Shown here piece by piece: positions 42,751-51,276 of a stretch of DNA of 64,000 nt. The position numbers and the translations under genes are program-made. This DNA is from an uncultured Alistipes sp. (lineage in GTDB: Bacteria; Bacteroidota; Bacteroidia; Bacteroidales; Rikenellaceae), in NCBI GenBank assembly GCA_944321955.1, contig CALUNG010000012.1, positions 1-64,000 on the forward strand. The letters run 5' to 3'. Numbering within the stretch: the stretch's first letter is position 1; each line of letters begins with the position of its first letter. Below the pieces are notes generated by a model. That model was not told the origin of the DNA, did not search any database, and saw only the letters and a list, made by a program, of their open reading frames with translations.

Positions 42751-44391
42751 TTAGAAATTCCACTCGTCGAACTGCGATACGAGGCTGTTGTTGTTGAGTT
42801 CTTCGGTAGGTATCGGCAGCGAGTACATGCGCGACAGGAAGGTGCGGTCTTCGCCGTCGCAGTCCACATAGGTGTACGTATATGTACCGGCGCTGTCCTT
42901 CGTGATCTTGATTCCATGCACGCGGTAATCCGAGTATGCCTCCTGGGCAAGACCCCAGCGGCGCATGTCCCACCACAGATGGCCTTCGTACGAGAGCTCC
43001 ACCTTGCGTTCGTGACGTATCGCCTCGAAGAGATCGTCGCCCGTAAGGCTCATGTCGGTGCCCAGACCGACTCGTGAGCGTACGCGGGAAAGGCTCGACA
43101 GGGCGTCACCGGCAAGATTGAGCCTGTAGCACGCCTCGGCGTGGTTGAGCAGCACTTCGGCGAAGCGTATCTCGACCCACGGCGTCGTGCTCGGCACGTT
43201 TGTGAGGTCGGTGTTGCTCTCCTGACGGAACTTGCGCAGGTAGTATCCCGTGACGGTCTTGCCGTACGGATACGACTCCGTACCGTAGTCGACGTATATG
43301 CCGTAGGTACCGTTCACGCAGTTCTCCATGACGTTGCCCTGCCACTCGGCGCCGTTATAGAGTATCGTTGCGGCAAAACGGGGCTCGAGCTGGTTGTATG
43401 GCGGGTACTGCGTGGTGCCTGTTTCGGTATGCCACGGAGTCCAGTCGACCCTGCCGCCGTCGGCATATTCGTACTCCTCGACCATCTCCTGTGTCGGGGT
43501 GGAGCTGCCGCCGGTCGTGTACTCGTGGTACATGGCCATGTAGCGGTCCCAATAGTGGCTGGGGCCGGTGACCAGATAGTTGAACTCGAGTATGGACTCG
43601 ATGTTGCCGCCGGCATATGCCTGCTCGTATGTGGGCGCCAGATCGTATTTGTTGAGCTCGAAGACCTTTTCGGCTGCGGCCTTGGCATCGTCCCAGCGCT
43701 CGGCATAGAGCATCACGCGCGAAAGCAGTCCATAGGCCGCACCTTTGGTCAGACGGCCTTCGTTGGCGCTGTTCCACTCGGAGGGCAGCTTCTCGCCGGC
43801 GAACGTCAGATCGTCGTAGATGAACTGCCATGTCTTCTCGGGCTCGGAGAGCTCCATGTCCTTCTTCATCTCCGAGAGATTCGAATAGAGGATGGTGTAC
43901 CCCTTGTGGCGCTTGGCAAGCTGGAAATAGAGGAATGCACGGAAGAAACGAGCCTGTGCCTCGTAACGCTCGTTGACATCGGCCGAATATACCGAATACT
44001 TGGTCATGGCATCGAGGAACTCGTTGATGCGGCGTATGCGCGTATAGGTATCGCTCCAGCAATCGAGTATGCATCCAGATGCCGATATGGTCTCGGGCGT
44101 GAATACGTAGTTGTTGCAGTCGCCGGCGCGGTTTCCGGCTATGTAGCTTCCGTACTTGAAGGTGTCGGTCAGACCCTCGGTAAGGTTGCCCTTGAACTGG
44201 CCCTCGCCGAATGGACTGTACACTGAAAGATATTCGTAGAAGTTGTTGATGTACAGGTCTGTCGCTGTTTCCGATTCCCACATCGCCTTGTCGGAAACCC
44301 GATCCGTCGGCGTGAGCTCGAGATAGTCATTACAACTCGTCAATCCGAGAGCCGTCAACGACATGAGCACGATTAAAATTCTTGATTTCAT
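42751..44391 (-). CDS. SusD-like glycan-binding lipoprotein (RagB/SusD family)
   Basis: A protein of 546 residues with a lipobox LTSC (Cys20). The SusD layout is clear: DYLELTPTDRVSDKAM near the N-terminus, TPR-like helices in the middle with RFFRAFLYFQLAKRHKG, and the C-terminal part with EVLLNHAEACYRLN and IRHERKVELSYEGHLWWDMRRWG. SusD forms a lid on the SusC channel at the outer membrane and binds oligosaccharide. It follows SusC after 21 bp on the same strand. The ligand is set by loops that cannot be read here. Confidence 0.95.
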   Translation of the reverse strand: MKSRILIVLMSLTALGLTSCNDYLELTPTDRVSDKAMWESETATDLYINNFYEYLSVYSPFGEGQFKGNLTEGLTDTFKYGSYIAGNRAGDCNNYVFTPETISASGCILDCWSDTYTRIRRINEFLDAMTKYSVYSADVNERYEAQARFFRAFLYFQLAKRHKGYTILYSNLSEMKKDMELSEPEKTWQFIYDDLTFAGEKLPSEWNSANEGRLTKGAAYGLLSRVMLYAERWDDAKAAAEKVFELNKYDLAPTYEQAYAGGNIESILEFNYLVTGPSHYWDRYMAMYHEYTTGGSSTPTQEMVEEYEYADGGRVDWTPWHTETGTTQYPPYNQLEPRFAATILYNGAEWQGNVMENCVNGTYGIYVDYGTESYPYGKTVTGYYLRKFRQESNTDLTNVPSTTPWVEIRFAEVLLNHAEACYRLNLAGDALSSLSRVRSRVGLGTDMSLTGDDLFEAIRHERKVELSYEGHLWWDMRRWGLAQEAYSDYRVHGIKITKDSAGTYTYTYVDCDGEDRTFLSRMYSLPIPTEELNNNSLVSQFDEWNF

Positions 44392-44412
44392 GATTTCAAT
44401 TGTTTTTTCGGA

Positions 44413-47400
44413 TTAGAGAGTTATGTTGAGACCTATCGACATGACGCGCTGTTGCGGATAGTAACCGTTGTTGACGCTCGGGATCTCGGGGTCGATGTTG
44501 TACTTGCTGACATAGCTCAACGTGAACAGGTTCGATCCTTCGATGTAGATGCGCAGGCGCTGTATGCCTATCTTGCGGGTCTTGCTTACCGGCAGCGTGT
44601 ATCCCAGCTGTGCCGTCTTCAGGCGGATGTAGTCTCCCGGACGGTACCAGTGGGTCGAGGAGTGCGCGTTGTTGGAGTTGCTCTCCAGCGAAAGACGCGG
44701 GAAGTATGCTCCCGTATTCTCGGGCGTCCACGAGTTCTCGACAATGTAGCGCGGCGAGTTTCCGTCGTGGTAGAAGGGCTTGGTCATCGACGTGTTGTCC
44801 ATGATGCCGGTTTCTGCGTATACTCCCGTGAGCGCTATGGTGCTGCCTGTGGCTCCCTGAAGCAGGAAGCTGAAGTCGATGCCCTTCCACTCGAGGTTGA
44901 ACTGGAGTCCGGCCGTGAACTTGGGATAGATGCTCGAACCGACATATCCGCGGTCCTGCTCGTACGATATGTGGCCGTCGCCGTTGCGGTCGAGATACTT
45001 GATGTCTCCGACGCGAACCTCCTTGCCTATCATCGTCGGCGAGTTCTGGATCTCCTCTTCACTTTGGAAGAGTCCCTGCGAAATGAATCCGATCACCGAA
45101 CCGACCTCCTTGCCAGTGAGCTTGAGGTAGTCGGGAGCGTTCACTGCGTCGCCCGCATAGTAGAGCCAGCGGCGGCGTGCGTACGAACCGATGAACTTTA
45201 TGCTGTAGTTGAATGCTCCGGCACGGTTGCGGTGCGTCAACGTGAAGTCGAAACCTTTGATGTCCTGCTTGTTCTCGTTGGCGATGGTGGGGTAGTATCC
45301 TCCCATCGACGGCGGATACGAACCGGCTACGGTCGAAAGCATGTCGTATTTGTACGTGTAGAAGACGTCAGCCTCGACACCGAGCATGCCGCCCCAGAAG
45401 CTTGCGTCGACACCGATGTTGTAGTTGAGGTTCTTCTCCCATGTGAGCCACGGGTTGGCCACGGCCGACGTGTAGACGCTCTCCTGTCCCTGGCCTCCGA
45501 TCACAACGGCATTACCGTCGCTTATGGTCATGGTGCTCAGGTACTGGTATGCTTCAACGGCCGATGTGCCGGTAAGTCCGATACCGCCGCGCAGCTTGAG
45601 ATTGTCGACCCACGACGAGGTGAACCACTTCTCTTCCGAGATTCTCCAGCCGGCAGAACCTGCGGGGAAGAAGCCCCAGCGCGATCCGTTCATGCCCGAG
45701 AAGAGGTACGTACCGTCGTAACGGCCCGAAAGTTCGATATAGATTCTGTTGTCGTAGTCGTAGTTGAGACGTGCGACGAAACCGACCTGTCGCGTACGGT
45801 CGCTGCTGCCTCCGAGTGCGCGCTTGTCGCTTGACTGATCGGTGAAGCTGAGTTCGGGCAGATTGACGAACGTGAGGTCATAGCCGCGTGCATAGTGGTT
45901 GTTGCTCGACTTGTCGCGGGTCTCGAGCAGCGCCAGTGCGGCTACGCGGTGCTTGCCGAACGTGTTGTCGTAGGCTATGCTCGTCTGGGTTATGCCGTAA
46001 TAGGTATAGTACGAGGCCTCCTGCAGCGAATTCTGCGAACCGAGGCCCGAGTAGGTCTGGCTGACGTTGTAGTTTATGCCCGAGATGTAGCCGTCATCGC
46101 CGTATGAAAACGATGCCAGAGCCAGCTCATAGGGCGTCGAAAGTTGTTTGGCATGCGTAAACGTCATGTCGTACGAGGCGAAGAACTTTGCCTTCAGACC
46201 CTTTACCCAGGGTACGTCCCACGTCAGCGAGATGTTGGGCTCGATGTAGACGCTGCGCTGCCTGTTGTATCCCGAATACGTATAGGCGGCTATGGGGTTT
46301 ACCGTAGCCGAAGCCGTCGACGTGGCGGTAGGATAGGTTTGTCCGTCCAACTCGATCGTCTCGGGAACGTAGGGATGTACACGCATGGCCTGCTGGGCTA
46401 TGTTGTTCCAGTCGTCGTTGTCGGCGCTGTATGTCGGCTGCTCCTGCTGCTGTACGCGTCCCGAGATGCCGACGTCGAGCGTCAGGCTGTTGGCGATCTT
46501 CGCCGTGATGTTGGATCGGGCCGTATATCTGCGGAAATTGAAGTTGTCGACATTACCTTTCTGGTCGAACAAGCCCACTGATGCAAAGTACGTCAGACGT
46601 TCGGTTCCGCCCGTCGCCGATACCGTGTGCGACATGTTCTGTCCCAGTCCGAAGACCTTGTCATACCAGTTGGTATTGCCCCAGCCGTCCTTGCCTTCGA
46701 TCATCTTCTGCACGATCTGTGCGGTGAATATGGGCTGCCGGCCGTCGAGCTCGAGTGCGCGGTTGTACCAGTAGGCGTATCCCGGACCGTCGAGCAGCTC
46801 CATGTTGGTGGCATTCTGGCTCACACCGTACGAACCCTTGTATGATATGGTCGATTTCTGGGCGCGGCCTCGCTTGGTGGTGACGATGATGACCGTGTTT
46901 CCGTCGAGACCGTACACGGCTGCCGCCGAAGCATCCTTCAGAATGGATACCGACTCGATATCGTCGGGATTGATCTGGTTGATGTCGCGGGGTACGCCGT
47001 CGACGATGTAGAGAACCGATTGACCGCGTACCATGAGCGATGCCCCGTCGGCACCGGGCTGTCCCGATGTCTGCACGGCTGTTACTCCCGAGATACGTCC
47101 GGCAAGCATGTTGGTGATGTCGCCTACGGGCGCCTTCTCCAGCTCGTCGCCCGATATCTGCGATACGGCGGCCGTGATGCTGGTACGCTTCTGCGTACCG
47201 TATCCCACGACTACCACCTCGTCGATGCTTTCAGCCGAATTCTTGAGCATTATGCGCAGGCCCTTCTCGTTACCCGTAACGGCCACGCGGTGCGTGCTCA
47301 TGCCGAGGAAGGATACGTCGATGTGGTGTCCCGGTTCGACGGCGATCGAGAACTTTCCGTTCACGTCGGTGGCAACGCCGTTCAGGTTGTTCTCGCTCTC

Positions 47401-47568
47401 GACTACGGTGGCTCCTACTATCGGCGCACCCGTTTCGTCGACAACGATTCCCGTCACGTTGTTCTGCGCCCACGCGTGGGAGAACAGAAACACGAAGAGG
47501 GTACAAAACAGCGCACGCAGCAGTGACGTACGACCCCTCCCCTCTGATGTATGGGAAAAATGTTTCAT
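44413..47568 (-). CDS. SusC-like TonB-dependent receptor (RagA family)
   Basis: A protein of 1051 residues. After the signal peptide (about 1-35) a carboxypeptidase-regulatory-like domain is visible (VTGIVVDETGAPIVGATV), then the TonB box region DEVVVVGYGTQKR, a plug with the VLYIVDGVP motif, and the long 22-strand barrel. It imports glycans across the outer membrane using the TonB-ExbB-ExbD system, with SusD as its partner. Its gene starts 36 bp downstream of the GHL10-like gene and is followed by SusD. The size and domain order are those of RagA/SusC proteins. Confidence 0.95.
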   Translation of the reverse strand: MKHFSHTSEGRGRTSLLRALFCTLFVFLFSHAWAQNNVTGIVVDETGAPIVGATVVESENNLNGVATDVNGKFSIAVEPGHHIDVSFLGMSTHRVAVTGNEKGLRIMLKNSAESIDEVVVVGYGTQKRTSITAAVSQISGDELEKAPVGDITNMLAGRISGVTAVQTSGQPGADGASLMVRGQSVLYIVDGVPRDINQINPDDIESVSILKDASAAAVYGLDGNTVIIVTTKRGRAQKSTISYKGSYGVSQNATNMELLDGPGYAYWYNRALELDGRQPIFTAQIVQKMIEGKDGWGNTNWYDKVFGLGQNMSHTVSATGGTERLTYFASVGLFDQKGNVDNFNFRRYTARSNITAKIANSLTLDVGISGRVQQQEQPTYSADNDDWNNIAQQAMRVHPYVPETIELDGQTYPTATSTASATVNPIAAYTYSGYNRQRSVYIEPNISLTWDVPWVKGLKAKFFASYDMTFTHAKQLSTPYELALASFSYGDDGYISGINYNVSQTYSGLGSQNSLQEASYYTYYGITQTSIAYDNTFGKHRVAALALLETRDKSSNNHYARGYDLTFVNLPELSFTDQSSDKRALGGSSDRTRQVGFVARLNYDYDNRIYIELSGRYDGTYLFSGMNGSRWGFFPAGSAGWRISEEKWFTSSWVDNLKLRGGIGLTGTSAVEAYQYLSTMTISDGNAVVIGGQGQESVYTSAVANPWLTWEKNLNYNIGVDASFWGGMLGVEADVFYTYKYDMLSTVAGSYPPSMGGYYPTIANENKQDIKGFDFTLTHRNRAGAFNYSIKFIGSYARRRWLYYAGDAVNAPDYLKLTGKEVGSVIGFISQGLFQSEEEIQNSPTMIGKEVRVGDIKYLDRNGDGHISYEQDRGYVGSSIYPKFTAGLQFNLEWKGIDFSFLLQGATGSTIALTGVYAETGIMDNTSMTKPFYHDGNSPRYIVENSWTPENTGAYFPRLSLESNSNNAHSSTHWYRPGDYIRLKTAQLGYTLPVSKTRKIGIQRLRIYIEGSNLFTLSYVSKYNIDPEIPSVNNGYYPQQRVMSIGLNITL

Positions 47569-47604
47569 ATAAAGGTTGGTTTTAGTGGTATGTTTTAGTG
47601 TTGG

Positions 47605-48924
47605 TTACTCTTCCTTGAGGCTCTTCTCGAGCAGGTCCCACCAGTCGCTCTCGACGATGTGCACCAGATCGAATATCATCACGCCCCCGTCGTTGCTCTT
47701 CAGGGCCTGGCGTACGGCTCGTGCGAACAGCTTGCCGTCGTCGCCGTACTGGCGTACGTAGAGCGATCCGCATACGGGTACTACTCCGCAGGTTATGGCT
47801 TTGGCCAGCTCGGCGCCGCCCTCGACACTGTAGCAGTAGGTCGGGTCGGTGGCATCCATGCCGGCTTCGTTGCGGGTGCCCACGACGCCGTTCGCCTTGT
47901 CCACGTCTTCCTTGGTAACGAGCGTATAGTAGAGTCCCGTCATGTAGATGTCGAGCAACTCGGCATAACCCGTATTGTGGTATGTCGGCGTAGCCCAGTC
48001 GTACTGCTTCGAGGGATCGTACTTCACGCTCGCCCAGTTGACTCCGAGCTGGTAGTAGGTAGGATACCATGCTCCCGTATAGTCGCCGATGAGCACGTCG
48101 GGGTTTGCGGCACGTATCGCGTCGTGGGCCTCCTCGACGAAGCTCTTGATGACGGTGGCGCGCCATTCGATCCACTCCTTGTAGTATTTGCCCGGCTGCA
48201 GTTCGTCACCCTCCCAGTAGAAGATATCCTCGGGAAAGTTCTCGACCTTCTTGCCGCTCCACTCTTCGAACTGACGGTGTGAAAGCTCGCTGAAGTCCGA
48301 CGTGATGTTGTCGTAGCGCAGACGGTCGAAGATTATGCCGTCGATGTCGGGGTAGCGCGTGACGAACTCTACGAGGATCGACTTCTGATATTCGCGTACC
48401 TCGGGGTTCGACGGGTTGAGCATGCCGTTGTAGTTGGTCTTGATCTCGCTGATGGGTACTATCGTCCCGTCGGGACGGTACACCATCGACTGCCATTCGG
48501 GATGTTCGCCGTAGATTATGCCGCGGTTGAAGAAGTTGTGTCCGCCGGCGAAGATGTTCATCGAGCCGTGAACCCTCATCCCCAGTTTGTGCCCTTCGTC
48601 GATAAAGTAGCGCATCATGTCGTAGTCGCGCGAACGCGTGCAGCCGTCGAATTCGGCCATGTAGGGGGCGATCTCGCTGTCGTACAGCACTTCGCCCATG
48701 ATCGACTTCATGTCCACGACGATATCGGTAATGCCCGTCTCCTTAAGCTTTTGTGTGTAGTAACGGATCGAATCGGGTGAACTCATGCGGGCGAAGTTGG
48801 CTTCGCAGTCCACCCACATGTATTTTGGTTTGGTTGTTTCGGCCTTTGTCGCGCATCCTGCGACGGTCGCCGCGAACAGTATTATTGTTATTGTCAGAGT
48901 TCTGAGGGTAGAGAGTTTTGTCAT
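47605..48924 (-). CDS. GHL10-like glycosyl hydrolase lipoprotein, first copy
   Basis: A protein of 439 residues with a lipobox VAGC (Cys24). The domain begins KYMWVDCEANF, then TGITDIVVDMKSIMGE, DIDGIIFDRLRYD and GAWYPTYYQLGVNWA, a GHL10-like TIM barrel. The Asp in DGIIFDR and downstream acidic residues are candidates for catalysis. It is a paralogue of the 39543-40943 protein, with the same motif order but without the long acidic linker. A -7 box TATATTTG (48963-48956) lies upstream, so this gene may begin the main SusCD transcript. Confidence 0.8.
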   Translation of the reverse strand: MTKLSTLRTLTITIILFAATVAGCATKAETTKPKYMWVDCEANFARMSSPDSIRYYTQKLKETGITDIVVDMKSIMGEVLYDSEIAPYMAEFDGCTRSRDYDMMRYFIDEGHKLGMRVHGSMNIFAGGHNFFNRGIIYGEHPEWQSMVYRPDGTIVPISEIKTNYNGMLNPSNPEVREYQKSILVEFVTRYPDIDGIIFDRLRYDNITSDFSELSHRQFEEWSGKKVENFPEDIFYWEGDELQPGKYYKEWIEWRATVIKSFVEEAHDAIRAANPDVLIGDYTGAWYPTYYQLGVNWASVKYDPSKQYDWATPTYHNTGYAELLDIYMTGLYYTLVTKEDVDKANGVVGTRNEAGMDATDPTYCYSVEGGAELAKAITCGVVPVCGSLYVRQYGDDGKLFARAVRQALKSNDGGVMIFDLVHIVESDWWDLLEKSLKEE

Positions 48925-48955
48925 GGTTCGGTAGAGGTATTAGGTTAGTCTGTTA

Positions 48956-48988
48956 CAAATATAATAAAAATGTTAAGAGAGTTCTCTC
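48956..48988 (-). promoter_or_regulatory. Putative promoter of the SusCD transcript
   Basis: On the minus strand a -7 box TATATTTG (48963-48956) lies about 32 bp before the GHL10-like gene start. No TTG is seen 19-21 bp further upstream; instead there is a short dyad AGAGAACTCTCT-like motif (about 48977-48988), suggesting an activator or repressor site. Confidence 0.45.
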
Positions 48989-49014
48989 CGGTTAGTTAAA
49001 TATTTTAGGTAAAC

Positions 49015-49064
49015 CGCCCGAATCTGAAAAACGGTTTATCCGTCTTCCTTGGGGTATTCGGGCG
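49015..49064 (-). other. Inverted repeat between the NAGPA-like gene and the SusCD transcript
   Basis: CGCCCGAAT (49015-49023) and ATTCGGGCG (49056-49064) are perfect 9 bp arms, with a second inner pair ACGG/CCGT (49031-49043). The structure could terminate or attenuate transcription of the upstream NAGPA-like gene, making it a separate unit. There is no long T-run. Confidence 0.5.
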
Positions 49065-49079
49065 ATTTGTCCGGTGTAA

Positions 49080-50144
49080 TCACTGCTGAGTCGCCATTTC
49101 GGATACGACTACGGCCGTAGGTACGTTGCGTTGCGTTCCGTCGCTCGGGTTGTTGAGTACCGTTCCGTCGTATCCCACGATTGTCGAGGAACCGCCTCCG
49201 TCGAGATTGACGGCATAGTCCATGCCCTCGGCAATGAACATCTCGGCCAGATCCGATATGGACAATCCATTGCTTCCGTTCGAGCCGCGGCCGTCGCATA
49301 CGATCAGCATGAAACGGCTGCCGTCGCTGGTGGCACCTATGGCCGTACGCGGTATACGCGACATGCCGTCGGTTCCGCCGCTGTGAAGGACTTCGCGGTA
49401 GTAGTTGTCCATGGCGACGTTCTGGCCTTCGTATACAAGCATCGGACCTCCGCCTATGGCCTGTTGCGGCTCCCATAATGCGGCTCCTTCGGTTTTGGAG
49501 GTGGGAGGTGCGGCCATGTATGTACTTGTACTTTCGTCGTTGTCGAGCGGCGACGGGAACGAGTACGGTTTGTTGCCGTCATCCAGCACGCAATATACCC
49601 AGGTGGCCTCGAATGTTCCGTCGGCCATCTGCCCGAGAGCCGCCCGTATGGGGTATGCCGTCACCTGGTTGCCTTGGGCGTCATTGGGGTATGCCGTCTG
49701 CGAGGCTATCGACTTCACTTCGCCGTCAGTGATGCATAGACTCAGAGAGGCCCCCTGCCAGAAATAGCCTGCGTTGGTTGTAACGTAGGGTGTACCGGCA
49801 TTGGTCGAAGGAAAGTATGCGAATATTTCGGATGGGGTCATCGCCTCTTCGACGAGTGTGGGACGGAATCTCAGTGCCGGATTTGCCTTGAGGTCTGCGA
49901 TTACGACATAACCTTTGGCTACCTCGCCGGTATCGAAGTTCTTTTCGAAAGCCTCGACGCTGAGGCCTTCGGGGTAGTTTGATTCGGGCTCCTCGACATC
50001 GTCCGGATCATCTGGTTCCTCTCCTTCGTCGGGATTCTCGGGCGAAGTCGGAAACGTATATACGGGAGCGTTGTCGGATGTGCATCCGATGCCGGGTATC
50101 AACATCGTTGCGGTCAGCAGGCAGATGAGCAGATGTTTTTTCAT
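49080..50144 (-). CDS. Phosphodiester glycosidase (NAGPA-like) lipoprotein
   Basis: A protein of 354 residues with a lipobox GIGC (Cys21) and a long acidic Pro-rich linker (about 30-60). The C-terminal part matches the NAGPA family: YVTTNAGYFW, RTAIGATSDGSR, MDYAVNLDGGGSSTIV (the family GGGSS motif) and the ending PTAVVVS. Mammalian NAGPA hydrolyses the GlcNAc-phosphate-mannose diester; bacterial members hydrolyse sugar-phosphodiesters, but the exact donor is unknown. As a surface lipoprotein it may act first on an external glycan. It is separated from the GHL10-like gene by 155 bp that hold an inverted repeat and a promoter. Confidence 0.85.
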   Translation of the reverse strand: MKKHLLICLLTATMLIPGIGCTSDNAPVYTFPTSPENPDEGEEPDDPDDVEEPESNYPEGLSVEAFEKNFDTGEVAKGYVVIADLKANPALRFRPTLVEEAMTPSEIFAYFPSTNAGTPYVTTNAGYFWQGASLSLCITDGEVKSIASQTAYPNDAQGNQVTAYPIRAALGQMADGTFEATWVYCVLDDGNKPYSFPSPLDNDESTSTYMAAPPTSKTEGAALWEPQQAIGGGPMLVYEGQNVAMDNYYREVLHSGGTDGMSRIPRTAIGATSDGSRFMLIVCDGRGSNGSNGLSISDLAEMFIAEGMDYAVNLDGGGSSTIVGYDGTVLNNPSDGTQRNVPTAVVVSEMATQQ

Positions 50145-51060
50145 GGCAGTAGTGGTTGGAATGTTAAAACACCTGCTAAAATAAATAAAATTATCTATAT
50201 GTCAAAACTTTCTAAATTATTTTTATTTCGTTGTTTTTGATATTTTGTTGATTAACATGTTATATATCAGTATTTTATATGGATTAGACGCGATTTGCCT
50301 GTAATTAAAATATTTTTTCAATGGCAGTTTGTAAAACTGAAAAGATTTACATTTGGCGGGACTCTCCATTAGCACCTAAACGAATACAATCGCCTGTCTG
50401 CCGTGGCGGTATCGTTTGCTCCGCCATTCAGAGGCTTGCCTGCCGATCGCCCTTGACACTGCTGTGATTCGTATGGTGATATTTGGCGCAGGTAAATCTC
50501 AGAGGCATATGATCTCTTGAAAGACGGTTATCAACGTCTCGCGGCAAGCGCTTGTGAGATAGCGTTTACGTCTGCATGATTCGGTTTTGGGTATCGATAG
50601 ACTGATATTGTGAGATTGACTGCAGGTGAGGGTTCGCAATATCCGTGTCGTGAACGGTTTCGGTCGTGCGATTGTTACGATGACGGCATGTAGTCGAAGT
50701 TCGAATAATAATATTGAATCTCATTCTCCGGGATGTCCGCATGAAAATATCTCTGTTGTACTCATCGTGCTTGTATTGCCTCTATGCGGCTGCAGCATCG
50801 TAATGTATTATGGTATTGTCGATTGCGGCGTTGTGACGCTTTTCCCCGAACGATGAGACTGTAAATGATGCGGGTATTCGCAGGCCTTCGTGCAGACTTT
50901 TGGGGTACAGACATTACGTGTCGTCTTATTTGTCACTGCATGTAAATTAAATATGGATGCAAGCCGCCGGCGTTGCCTGCTTTCTTTCGTACAGTCGGAT
51001 GATTGATACTAAACTTTTTTATCTATATTTAATTTTTGAGTAAATATTTTACTGTTTTTA
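50145..51060. other. Long divergent intergenic region
   Basis: About 0.9 kb with no convincing gene. An open frame at 50626-50856 (plus) has no family, and no regulator (ECF sigma, anti-sigma, HTCS or SusR-like) is seen. The left part (50150-50350) is AT-rich; the middle is of mixed composition and may hold decayed sequence. No tRNA or obvious repeat is present. Confidence 0.6.
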
Positions 51061-51093
51061 TTTTGTTGTAAGATAATATTTTTATTATCTTTG
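51061..51093 (+). promoter_or_regulatory. Promoter of the DUF4988/BACON lipoprotein gene
   Basis: TTTTG (51061-51065), a 20 bp spacer and TATCTTTG (51086-51093) form a full promoter. The ATG is at 51277, so the 5' leader is about 175 nt, long for this genome. Confidence 0.65.
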
Positions 51094-51276
51094 TTGCGAC
51101 AGGGTGTGAGGCATGTCTGTTGTGACCCGTGAACTGCGAAACAGCATGCATCGTATGACGATACCTCCGTCCGTTTAGAGATTTTGTCGCAGGAACTGAC
51201 CTTGAACCTAATAATAAAGAACAATCAACCGACATAAACTACAATTGAACTCTTAAACTTTTAATCAGCTGACATT

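Noticed and set aside
50626-50856. 76-residue plus-strand frame in the divergent intergenic region
   Set aside because: Cys-rich, without family or suitable start signals; treated as non-coding.
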